This document shows positions 7,922 through 18,880 of a DNA stretch of 64,000 nucleotides, one piece after another. The translations under genes were made by a program, and so were the position numbers. The stretch is from the NCBI RefSeq assembly GCF_000717875.1, contig NZ_JOCT01000024.1:1-64000 (forward strand), written 5' to 3'. Each line of letters starts with the position of its first letter. Positions within the stretch are counted from its first letter, which is position 1. The stretch is from Streptomyces sp. NRRL S-455 (GTDB taxonomy: Bacteria; Actinomycetota; Actinomycetes; Streptomycetales; Streptomycetaceae). Below the pieces are notes generated by a model. The model was not told the DNA's origin, did not search any database, and saw nothing but the letters and a program-made list of their open reading frames with translations.

Positions 7922-8578
7922 GTGAGCGCCCCCGAGTCGCCCCAGCCCGTTGACGTGCCTGATGACGACAAGTCGCACGTGCCTCCGATGACGACGCGGG
8001 TCGTCATCGCCGAGGACGAGGCCCTGATCCGGCTCGATCTCAAAGAGATGCTGGAGGAGGAGGGGTACACCGTCGTCGGTGAGGCCGGTGACGGTGAGCA
8101 GGCCGTGGAGCTGGCCCGTGAGCACCGGCCCGACCTGGTGATCCTCGATGTGAAGATGCCGAAGCTGGACGGCATCTCCGCGGCCGAGAAGATCGCCGAG
8201 GAGAGCATCGCGCCGGTGCTGATGCTGACCGCGTTCTCGCAGCGTGACCTGGTGGAGCGGGCGCGGGACGCCGGTGCCATGGCGTATCTGGTGAAGCCGT
8301 TCAGCAAGACCGATGTCGTGCCGGCGATCGAGATGGCCGTGTCGCGGTTCACGGAGCTGAAGGAGCTGGAGAAGGAGGTCGCGGACCTCACGCTCCGGCT
8401 GGAGACGCGGAAGCTGGTGGACCGGGCGAAGTCGATCCTGCAGACGGAGTACGGGCTGACCGAGCCGGCGGCTTTCCGGTGGATTCAGAAGACGTCGATG
8501 GACCGCCGTATGTCGATGCAGCAGGTCGCGGAGGCCGTCATTCAGGACGCCGAGGAGAAGAAGGCCGACAAGGGCTGA
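7922..8578 (+). CDS. pdtaR: ANTAR-domain response regulator (PdtaR-like)
   Basis: A 218-residue two-domain regulator. Residues about 25-140 are a receiver domain with the acidic pair (EDEAL), the phospho-acceptor Asp in VILDVKMPKLDG, and the conserved Lys in YLVKPFS. A linker coiled-coil is followed by an ANTAR RNA-binding domain around residues 150-210 (RAKSILQTEYGLTEPAAF). ANTAR proteins bind paired hexaloop hairpins in mRNA leaders and act as antiterminators; the mycobacterial PdtaR works with histidine kinase PdtaS. The GTG start has AAGGAG at 7911-7916. No cognate kinase gene is adjacent. A strong hairpin follows the stop. Confidence 0.93.
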   Translation: MSAPESPQPVDVPDDDKSHVPPMTTRVVIAEDEALIRLDLKEMLEEEGYTVVGEAGDGEQAVELAREHRPDLVILDVKMPKLDGISAAEKIAEESIAPVLMLTAFSQRDLVERARDAGAMAYLVKPFSKTDVVPAIEMAVSRFTELKELEKEVADLTLRLETRKLVDRAKSILQTEYGLTEPAAFRWIQKTSMDRRMSMQQVAEAVIQDAEEKKADKG

Positions 8579-8590
8579 GTGGCAGCAGGC

Positions 8591-8623
8591 AAGAGGCCCG
8601 CCCCCGGTGGGGGCGGGCCTCTT
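8591..8623. terminator. Bidirectional hairpin between pdtaR and livF
   Basis: AAGAGGCCCGCCCCC (8591-8605) pairs perfectly with its complement at 8609-8623 around a three-base loop. It lies in the 69-bp gap between two convergent genes and has no strong U tract on either strand, as is usual for Streptomyces terminators. Confidence 0.75.
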
Positions 8624-8647
8624 GGTGTACCGGTGCGGGTGGAGGGC

Positions 8648-9360
8648 TCAGTCCTCGCCGAGGTACGCCTTCCGCACCGACTCGTCGTGGAGCAGGTCCT
8701 GCCCGGTGCCGGAGAGGACGATGTTGCCGACCTCCATGACGTGGCCGTGGTCGGCGAGGGACAGCGCGGCCTGGGCGTTCTGCTCGACGAGCAGGATGGT
8801 CGTGCCCCGTGACTTGAGCTCGGAGATCGTCGCCATGATCTTCTGCATCATGATCGGGGAGAGTCCCATGGAGGGCTCGTCGAGCATGAGCAGCTTGGGC
8901 TGGGACATGAGGGCGCGGCCCATGGCGAGCATCTGCTGCTCGCCGCCCGACAGGGTTCCCGCTGCCTGCTTGCGACGTTCGCCGAGGATGGGGAAGAGGT
9001 CGTAGGCGCGCTGGATGTCCTTTTCGATGCCTTCCTTGTCCTTGCGGAGGAACGCTCCGAGCTGGAGGTTCTCCGCGATGGTGAGGCGGGGGAAGATGTG
9101 CCGGCCTTCGGGGGAGTGGGCGAGGCCGAGGGCGACGATCTTGTGGGCGGGGACGCCGTTCAGCGGTTTGCCGTCGAAGAGGATCTTCCCGGCTGTCGGC
9201 TTGAGCAGGCCGGAGAGTGTGCGCAGGGTGGTCGTCTTGCCGGCGCCGTTGGTGCCGATGAGAGTGATGACCTGGCCGGCTTCGACGCTGAAGGAGATGC
9301 CTTTGACGGCTTCGATCTTGCCGTAGGAGACCCGGAGGTCTTCGACCTCGAGGAGTGCGG

Positions 9361-9364
<4 letters not shown>
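8648..9364 (-). CDS. livF: Branched-chain amino acid ABC transporter, ATPase LivF
   Basis: A 238-residue ABC ATPase of the LivF type, one of two ATPases powering high-affinity uptake of leucine, isoleucine and valine. Walker A is GTNGAGKTT (around residues 37-45), the signature LSGGEQQ and Walker B LLMLDEPSMGL follow, and the C-terminal LVEQN H-loop region is typical of this subfamily. The GTG start overlaps the livG stop as GTGA, so it is translationally coupled as the last gene of the operon. Confidence 0.95.
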
Positions 9365-10224
<860 letters not shown>

Positions 10225-10229
10225 GATGG

Positions 10230-12041
10230 TTACGCCCCCGCCTTGGTGACGGCCGGTTCGTCGGTCAGCGTGGTCTGTTTCGGTACGTCGAGTTGGCCGG
10301 TCTCGTGGAATTCGAGCTGGCGCCGGCGGTTGGCGATGATGCCTTCGGGGCGGAAGCGCATCAGCAGGATGAGCGCGATGCCGAAGGCGAGGAGTGACTT
10401 CTCCTGGAGGAAGACGAGCTTCTCGGGGAGCAGGTAGAGCAGGGCCGCGCCGAGGAGCGGTCCGGCGACGGTGCCCATGCCGCCGAGGACGACCGCGGCC
10501 AGGAGGAACGCGGAGTTGGGCGGGGTGGAGCCGGCGAACTGGTAGGGCGTGGGGACGACGCTGTAGGTGACGTGGGCGCTGACGGTGCCGGCGAGGCCGG
10601 CGAGGGCGGCGCCGAGGGCGAAGGCGACGAGCTTGACGCGGAAGCCGTTGATGCCCATGGCGGTGGCGGCGGTCTCGTCCTCGCGGATGGCGATCCAGGA
10701 GCGGCCGATGCGGGAGTCCGCGGCCCGCGTGTAGACCAGGACCACGATGGCCATGATGAGGACCATCAGGAGGTAGTAGTTGGCGAAGCGGCCGAGGGTG
10801 AATCCGCCGATGTCGTGGGCTTCTCCGAAGTTGAATCCGAAGAGCTTCAGGTCGGGGATGGAGGGGATGCCGTTCGGGCCGTTGGTGACGTCGGGTCCGG
10901 ACTGGCCGTCCATGTTGTTGACGGCGATGCGGAAGATCTCGCCGAAGCCGAGGGTGACGATGGCGAGGTAGTCGCCGCGCAGCCGCAGGGTCGGGGCGCC
11001 GATGAGGACGCCGAAGACCAGGGAGGCGGCGGCGCCGGCCAGGGCGGAGGCCCAGAACGGCAGGTGGACGCCGGAGATGGTGGAGAACTCGGAGCCGGAG
11101 ACGAGGGCCGCGGTGTAGGCGCCGACACCGAGGAAGGCGACGTATCCGAGGTCGAGGAGTCCGGCGAGGCCGACGACGATGTTGAGGCCGAGGGCGACGG
11201 TTCCGAAGATCAGGATGTTGACGCCGATGTTGGCGTAGTGGTCGTCGGTCTGGGTGAAGGGGAAGGCGATGGCCGCGGCGAAGCCCATGGCGAGGGTGAA
11301 GCTGCGGTTGGCGGCGACGAGCGCGGAGAAGCGGTCGAGGAGGCCGGCGGTGTGCAGGGCCCACATGGCGAAGATGACGACGAAGAGGTAGCCGATGAAG
11401 AGTTCGCCGTACTCGGTGTCGATGCCGTAGGTGAAGACGCCGAGGCCGATGATGGTGACCACGGTGATCACGGCCCGCTGGAGCCAGGGCGCGGTGGCCT
11501 GGGCGGCGGGGATGCGGTCGGGCTTGGCGATGTAGGCCTTGAGGGCTTCCTTGGTGCCGTCGGTGCCGGTGCGCTCCTGGGGGAGGGCGAAGGCGCCGAT
11601 GACGGGCAGGAGGGAGGCGATGGCCGCGATCCAGCCGCCCGGTTCGAGGTTGACGATGCCGCCGAGTTCGACGCTGATGGCGATGACGGTGAACCAGGTG
11701 ACGGTGAATCCGCCGAGTGCGCTCAGGGCGAGGGGTGCGTTGTTGCGGGCGGGCAGGAGCCAGCCGAGGCCGCGGATGCCGTACGCCGCGAGTGCGAACA
11801 GGGTGGTGAGGATGCCGGCGGTGAAGGTGAGCCACTGCAGGCCGCCGGGGTAGCCGTTGATGGTGAGGTCGCCGGGGAAGCTGGCGGTCCAGGTCCAGGC
11901 GAGGTAGGCGGAGGCCGCGGTGGCGATGCCGCCGGCGAGTACCAGGGTGCGGGCTGCGGAGGCGGGCAGGGGGATGAGTCCGCGCGGTGCGGGCGGGGTG
12001 GGGGCGGCGTCCGGTGCGGGGGTCTTGGTCGTCTCGGTCAT
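10230..12041 (-). CDS. livM: Branched-chain amino acid ABC transporter permease LivM
   Basis: A 603-residue integral membrane permease. The C-terminal two thirds match LivM with ANTAR-unrelated but typical LivM segments such as GLNIVVGLAGLLDLGYVAF and GDYLAIVTLGFGEI. The N-terminal about 190 residues add several more hydrophobic segments, so the protein is much longer than the roughly 420 residues of E. coli LivM; this extended form is common in actinobacteria. The ATG is separated from the livH stop by four bases. Together with LivH it forms the membrane channel. Confidence 0.92.
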   Translation of the reverse strand: MTETTKTPAPDAAPTPPAPRGLIPLPASAARTLVLAGGIATAASAYLAWTWTASFPGDLTINGYPGGLQWLTFTAGILTTLFALAAYGIRGLGWLLPARNNAPLALSALGGFTVTWFTVIAISVELGGIVNLEPGGWIAAIASLLPVIGAFALPQERTGTDGTKEALKAYIAKPDRIPAAQATAPWLQRAVITVVTIIGLGVFTYGIDTEYGELFIGYLFVVIFAMWALHTAGLLDRFSALVAANRSFTLAMGFAAAIAFPFTQTDDHYANIGVNILIFGTVALGLNIVVGLAGLLDLGYVAFLGVGAYTAALVSGSEFSTISGVHLPFWASALAGAAASLVFGVLIGAPTLRLRGDYLAIVTLGFGEIFRIAVNNMDGQSGPDVTNGPNGIPSIPDLKLFGFNFGEAHDIGGFTLGRFANYYLLMVLIMAIVVLVYTRAADSRIGRSWIAIREDETAATAMGINGFRVKLVAFALGAALAGLAGTVSAHVTYSVVPTPYQFAGSTPPNSAFLLAAVVLGGMGTVAGPLLGAALLYLLPEKLVFLQEKSLLAFGIALILLMRFRPEGIIANRRRQLEFHETGQLDVPKQTTLTDEPAVTKAGA

Positions 12042-12045
12042 GTGA

Positions 12046-12975
12046 TCACGCCCTGTCCGCGACGCGCTCGCCGAGCAGGCCCTGGGGCCGGAACAGCAGC
12101 ACGAGGATGAGGAGGCAGAAGGCCCAGACGTTCGCCCAGCTCTGGCCGCCGAGCTGCTGCATGCCGGGGATCTCGTCGATGTAGGCGGAGGCGAGGGTCT
12201 CGGCGATGCCGAGGACGACGCCGCCGAGCATGGCTCCGTAGATGTTGCCGATGCCGCCGAGGACGGCCGCGGTGAAGGCCTTGAGGCCCATGAGGAAGCC
12301 CATGCGGTAGTCGACGTTGCCGTACTTGAGTCCGTAGGCGACGGCGGCGACGGCGGCGAAGAAGCCGCCGATGGCGAAGGCGATGACGATGATGCGGTTG
12401 GTGTCGATGCCCATGAGCTGCGCGGTGTCGGGGTCCTGCGCGGTGGCCTGCATGGCGCGGCCGGTGCGGCTGCGGCGCACGAAGAGGGCGAGGGCGGCCA
12501 TGCAGATGACGGCGGCGAGGATGAGGAAGATGTCGGCGTCCTTGATGGTGATGGAGCCGATGTCGTGGGTGGCGTCGAGGCCGGGGAAGGCGCGGGCACG
12601 GTCGGCGCCGGGGTAGAAGTTGCGGACGACTTCCTGGAGGGCCAGGGAGAGACCGATGGCGGTGATGAGCGGTGCCAGGCGTGGTGCTCCGCGCAGTGGC
12701 CGGTAGGCGAATCGTTCCGCTCCGACGGCTATGAGGATGGCCACGAGGGCGCCGCCGAGGAGCATGAGCGGTACGGCGAGGGCCATCGAGGTGCCGTCGG
12801 GCAGGATGTAGAAGTAGACCGTGAGGGCGCCGAAGGCCCCGGTCATGAAGATCTCGCCGTGCGCGAAGTTGATGAGCTGGACGATGCCGTACACCATCGT
12901 GTAGCCGATGGCGATCAGCCCGTACATCGAGCCGAGAAGCAGCCCGTTGGCCAGCTGCTGCGGCAGGGTGTTCAC
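12046..12975 (-). CDS. livH: Branched-chain amino acid ABC transporter permease LivH
   Basis: A 309-residue membrane permease of the LivH family. Diagnostic segments are GLLLGSMYGLIAIGYTMVYGI near the N-terminus (residues about 11-31), INFAHGEIFM immediately after, and GMQQLGGQSW close to the end. It is the first of four tightly packed genes livH-livM-livG-livF. The GTG start is supported by GGAGG about eight bases upstream. A hairpin with a short T run lies between livK and this gene, so some transcripts probably end before livH. Confidence 0.95.
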   Translation of the reverse strand: MNTLPQQLANGLLLGSMYGLIAIGYTMVYGIVQLINFAHGEIFMTGAFGALTVYFYILPDGTSMALAVPLMLLGGALVAILIAVGAERFAYRPLRGAPRLAPLITAIGLSLALQEVVRNFYPGADRARAFPGLDATHDIGSITIKDADIFLILAAVICMAALALFVRRSRTGRAMQATAQDPDTAQLMGIDTNRIIVIAFAIGGFFAAVAAVAYGLKYGNVDYRMGFLMGLKAFTAAVLGGIGNIYGAMLGGVVLGIAETLASAYIDEIPGMQQLGGQSWANVWAFCLLILVLLFRPQGLLGERVADRA

Positions 12976-13051
12976 CGCATGGCCTCCATGTCGCTGGTGG
13001 TCGTGTGCACTGGATGCGTGCGTGGTCGCGTGCTGTGTGGGGGTGTGAAAA

Positions 13052-13089
13052 CGGGCCGCGCGGTCGGGGTCGTCCTCCCGCGCGGCCCG
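13052..13089 (-). terminator. Hairpin terminator/attenuator between livK and livH
   Basis: CGGGCCGCGCGG (13052-13063) pairs perfectly over 12 bp with 13078-13089 around a 14-nt loop; on the minus strand it is followed by TTTT. Partial termination here would make more binding-protein mRNA than permease and ATPase mRNA, a usual need in such operons. Confidence 0.75.
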
Positions 13090-13113
13090 GTGCGGCTCTA
13101 TGGGGGGCCGGGA

Positions 13114-14358
13114 CTACTGCAGGTCGGCGGTGCCGGTCTCGACGTCCTTCCAGGCGCCCTTCTCGACCTGGTACACCGTCAGCTGCTTGTTGGTGGTGTC
13201 GCCGTACTGGTCGAAGGAGATCTTGCCGGTGAGGCCTTCGAAGTCGGACTTCTGGACTCCGTCGACGACCTTGGAGCGCAGGTCGTTGATGTCGGTGGGC
13301 ACCTTGCCGCCGTTGGCGTCGGCCGCGGCCTTGACGGCCTTGATGATGGCGGTGGTGGCGTCGTAGGCGTAGGCGCCGTAGGCGCCGTAGTCGCCCTTGT
13401 AGCCCTTGGACTTGTAGGTCTGGATGAACTGCTTGGCCGCGGGCAGGGTGTCGGCGGGGACACCGATCGCGGTGGCGAGGTCACCTTCGGAGGACTTGCC
13501 GGCGGCCTCGATGTAGGTGGAGGCGAACATGCCGTCGCCGCCGAACAGCGGGATCTTGACGCCGGCGTCCTTGAGCTGCTTGGTGATCAGCGCGGACTCG
13601 TCGTACTGGCCGCCGTAGTAGAGCAGGTCGGCACCGGAGTTCTTGATCTTGGTGACGAGGGAGCCGAAGTCCTTGTCGCCGGTGTTGACGTGGTCGGTGC
13701 CGACGACCTTGCCGCCGAGCTTCTTGTACTGCTCGGCGAAGATCTTCGCGAGGCCGGCGCCGTAGGTCTGCTTGTCGTCGACGACGAAGGCCTTCTTCTT
13801 CTTGAGGCCGTTGTACGCGTAGCCGGCGGCGAAGCTGCCCTGCAGTTCGTCGGTGGTGGCGGTGCGGAAGTACGTCTTGAACGGACGCTTCTTGTCCGTC
13901 TGCCAGTTCTTGCCCTGCGTCAGCTCCGGGTTGGTGTTCGCCGGGGAGATCTGGACCATGTTGGCCGAGGCGAAGACCTGCTGCATCGTCTGGGCGACGC
14001 CGGAGTTCAGCGGGCCGACGGCGCCGACGGCGGTCTTGTCGCCGACGATGTTGGTGGCGTTGGACTGGCCGGTGGCGGGCTGCGCCTTGTCGTCCAGGGC
14101 CGTGAGCTTGAACTTGACGCCGGGGACCCAGTTGTTCTTGTTGGCGTCGTCGACGGCGATCTGCGCGCCGTACTGGATGCCGAGGCCGGTGGTGGAGTTC
14201 TCACCGGACAGGGGGGCGTCCACGCCGATGGTCAGCGTGGTGCTGTTCCCGCTGTCTCCGCCCTTGTCACCGCTGTCGTCTCGGGAGCCGCAGGCGGTGA
14301 GAGTCAGAGCTCCGGTCGTGAGAACGGAGGTAAGAATCACCAAGGAACGCTGTCGCAC
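13114..14358 (-). CDS. livK: Branched-chain amino acid ABC transporter substrate-binding lipoprotein LivK
   Basis: A 414-residue type 1 periplasmic-binding-fold lipoprotein. A short basic N-terminus and hydrophobic segment end in the lipobox LTAC (Cys about residue 23), followed by a Ser/Gly/Asp-rich linker. The mature domain begins TLTIGVDAPLSGE as in LivJ/LivK. I chose the GTG at 14358 because AAAGGA lies nine bases upstream; an in-frame GTG at 14373 is five codons earlier but lacks such a site. The protein is anchored outside the membrane and delivers Leu/Ile/Val to LivHM. First gene of the operon. Confidence 0.93.
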   Translation of the reverse strand: MRQRSLVILTSVLTTGALTLTACGSRDDSGDKGGDSGNSTTLTIGVDAPLSGENSTTGLGIQYGAQIAVDDANKNNWVPGVKFKLTALDDKAQPATGQSNATNIVGDKTAVGAVGPLNSGVAQTMQQVFASANMVQISPANTNPELTQGKNWQTDKKRPFKTYFRTATTDELQGSFAAGYAYNGLKKKKAFVVDDKQTYGAGLAKIFAEQYKKLGGKVVGTDHVNTGDKDFGSLVTKIKNSGADLLYYGGQYDESALITKQLKDAGVKIPLFGGDGMFASTYIEAAGKSSEGDLATAIGVPADTLPAAKQFIQTYKSKGYKGDYGAYGAYAYDATTAIIKAVKAAADANGGKVPTDINDLRSKVVDGVQKSDFEGLTGKISFDQYGDTTNKQLTVYQVEKGAWKDVETGTADLQ

Positions 14359-14448
14359 AATCAGTCCTTTCACAGGCAGGCCCCGCCCTGGTCGGGGGGT
14401 GAGTGCCGCGCTGGTACCGAACTCCCGATGGAGCGGTGACTGGCCGTG

Positions 14449-14478
14449 ACTCTAAGCCCGGGGTCAGGGCAGGGTCAG
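14449..14478 (-). promoter_or_regulatory. Putative livK promoter
   Basis: On the minus strand CTGACC (14478-14473) and TAGAGT (14454-14449) are separated by 18 bp, resembling a vegetative sigma-factor promoter. It gives a leader of about 85 nt before the livK GTG. Confidence 0.4.
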
Positions 14479-14818
14479 CGGCGTGGGCTGGCTTGTGACT
14501 TTCTTGTTATGACGTCGTGGATGCCCGGTCTCGGCTACGGCCCGTCTCGGCGGGTTTGTTGGCTTTTGTCCGAGGTCCGCATTCTGAGAACGCGCACTTC
14601 CGGTTGGCCGTGGCCGAGATCGTGCGGTCGCCATGGCGCGGGTGACGGGGGCGGGATCGGAAGGGTCCGGGGAGTGGGCGCGGCCGAAGACGAAACGGTG
14701 ATGGTGTATTGCGGGCGCGTTACGGAGCGTTACGCCTGGAAAAGAAGTGTGGGCGGCCAGGGGGAGTTCCGAACGATGGGGAAAGGAGATTTCGGCTCGG
14801 GTGAGGGGGCACGACGAT
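14479..14818. other. Intergenic region without a supported gene
   Basis: Between the livK promoter and the protease terminator (about 340 bp) the frames lack Streptomyces third-position bias. A pair of GCGTTACG-like direct repeats occurs near 14720-14735, but nothing further can be supported. Confidence 0.5.
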
Positions 14819-14856
14819 GCCCCGCCGCTTCGGGGTGGGGACCGATGCGGCGGGGC
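14819..14856 (-). terminator. Hairpin after the trypsin-like protease gene
   Basis: GCCCCGCCGC (14819-14828) pairs perfectly with GCGGCGGGGC (14847-14856). It begins about 30 bp beyond the protease stop codon on the minus strand. There is no U tract. Confidence 0.6.
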
Positions 14857-14886
14857 GGTCGGTGGTGTGGTGCGGCCGTCGCGGGG

Positions 14887-15759
14887 CTACGGCAGCTGCG
14901 TGAAGGGCGACAGGAACGCGCGGGCGCCCGGGGTGTCCAGGCGGTAGGTCACGTTGGTGGCGTAGCAGGGGGTGTCGCCGGTGATGGTGGTGGCGGCGAG
15001 GATGCGTTTGCCGCCGATCATCGCGAAGTTGGGGCCGCCCGAGTCGCCGTAGCAGGCACCGCCGTTGCCCTGCGGCGCGGTCATCGCGAGGCGGAGCCAG
15101 GAGTCGTTGAGGGCGTTGAAGGTGACGGGTGCCTTCATGCGGACGCCGCCGCCGGGGTGGGTCTGGCCGCCGGTGCCTGTGACGGCCTCCTGGGTGCCGT
15201 ATCCGGCGACGGTCCAGTCGGCGGCGTTCAGGCCCTGCGAGCCGAGTCTGCCGAGCTGGTTCGCGGTGGGCAGGGTGGCCGGGGTGAAGCTCCAGCGGGC
15301 CTTGACCGCGGCGGCGGACAGTTCGACCACCGAGATGTCGTGGGTGTCGGAGGCGGGCCCCGGATAGTCCGGGTGTGAGTGGGCGGTGCCCGGGACGGCG
15401 ACGGCGGCTGCCTGCGCGGCCGGGTCGCCGGGGTGTTTCCTCGCCGCCGCGTCGAGCCCGGCCTGCACGTCCTGGTCGAGGGACACGTGGAACCGCACGT
15501 TGTCCGGCCAGTCGGTGGTGCAGTGCGCGGCGGTCAGGAACGTGTCCCGGTCGATCATGGTGCCGGAGCAGACCCAGTCGACCCGGTCGGGGGTCGCGGG
15601 GTCGCCGTCGTCGTCCCAGGTGGCCACGAGCGCGCCGACCTCGGTGCGTTCGGGGGCGGGCGTGGCGTTGTAGGAGTTGATGGCGGAGGACGGCAGCGCG
15701 GTGGCGAGCACGGCGGCGCCGGCCGCGGCGGTGACGGCGATGGCACGTACGGTGGTCAA
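14887..15759 (-). CDS. Secreted trypsin-like (S1 family) serine protease
   Basis: A 290-residue chymotrypsin-fold protein. The first about 26 residues form a Sec signal (Ala/Val-rich core, ALPSSA cleavage region). The catalytic triad is visible: His79 in TAAHC, Asp141 in HDISVVEL, and Ser240 in GDSGGPN; Cys64-Cys80 form the usual His-loop disulfide. The region before Ser240 has small residues rather than the Asp of true trypsins, so cleavage specificity is uncertain. The start appears to be TTG with AGAAGGG about nine bases upstream; no ATG or GTG fits the signal peptide. It stands alone with its own terminator. Confidence 0.9.
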   Translation of the reverse strand: MTTVRAIAVTAAAGAAVLATALPSSAINSYNATPAPERTEVGALVATWDDDGDPATPDRVDWVCSGTMIDRDTFLTAAHCTTDWPDNVRFHVSLDQDVQAGLDAAARKHPGDPAAQAAAVAVPGTAHSHPDYPGPASDTHDISVVELSAAAVKARWSFTPATLPTANQLGRLGSQGLNAADWTVAGYGTQEAVTGTGGQTHPGGGVRMKAPVTFNALNDSWLRLAMTAPQGNGGACYGDSGGPNFAMIGGKRILAATTITGDTPCYATNVTYRLDTPGARAFLSPFTQLP

Positions 15760-15875
15760 GAGAAACCCTTCTAGGGGTGGGACGGGTCTTCTCCTGTGGG
15801 GGGAGCGTCAGTGAAGCGCCTGGAGGCGGCCGCTACAAGAGCACGACCGCCTCTCCAGGGTTTTCCCTACGTCGG

Positions 15876-16364
15876 TCAGCTCGCGGAGCGGATGAGTTCC
15901 TCGTCGCCCGGCTGCACGTCACGCAGCAGACAGGTCAGCCTCGCGGTGCACACCCTCTTGTCGTTCTCGTCCGTGATGATGATCTCGTACGTGGCGGTCG
16001 AGCGGCCCCGGTGTACGGGTGTGGCGACACCGGTGACGAGGCCGGAGCGCGCCCCGCGGTGGTGGGTGCAGTTCAGGTCGACGCCCACGGCGATCTTGGA
16101 GCTGCCGCCGTGCAGCATCGACCCGACCGAGCCGAGCGTCTCGGCCAGCACCGCGGAGGCCCCGCCGTGCAGCAGTCCGTAGGGCTGGGTGTTGCCCTCG
16201 ACCGGCATCGTCCCGACAACCCGGTCCGCCGAGGCCTCGACGATCTGGACGCCCATCCGGGTGCCGAGGTGGCCCGCGGAGAACAGGGCCAGGAGGTCCA
16301 CGCCGAGCGCTGCGTACTCGTCGATGACCTCTTGCGGGAACTTCACATGCTGCTGCTCACCCAT
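15876..16364 (-). CDS. Hotdog-fold acyl-CoA thioesterase (PaaI/MenI type)
   Basis: A 162-residue single hotdog domain. The segment GLLHGGASAVLAETLGS contains the HGG of the helix start and the Glu that serves as catalytic base in the PaaI/EntH/MenI group, which hydrolyse aromatic or other acyl-CoA thioesters. No operon partner suggests a pathway: it is followed by the protease and preceded by the oxidoreductase gene in the same direction, 56 bp away. The specific acyl group is unknown. Confidence 0.88.
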   Translation of the reverse strand: MGEQQHVKFPQEVIDEYAALGVDLLALFSAGHLGTRMGVQIVEASADRVVGTMPVEGNTQPYGLLHGGASAVLAETLGSVGSMLHGGSSKIAVGVDLNCTHHRGARSGLVTGVATPVHRGRSTATYEIIITDENDKRVCTARLTCLLRDVQPGDEELIRSAS

Positions 16365-16420
16365 GGGGCCCTGCTCCGTTCGTCCTCGTCGCTCGGCTGC
16401 GTCACTGGCTGAGCAAACGC

Positions 16421-18700
<2,280 letters not shown>

Positions 18701-18880
18701 CGCACGCTCCCCTTCGACTGCGCAGTGAGGTCTGTGTCCGATCCTCGCACGGGGCGGTGACATCGTGGGCGGGGCGGGTGCGGACGCGCGTGGGTCCCAC
18801 CACCCGCCCCGGCCCGGCTCACCCAGGGGCGGCCCCGGGGGCGGAGTGGAGTGTCAGTGGGGCGTGGCAGGATCGGGTAC

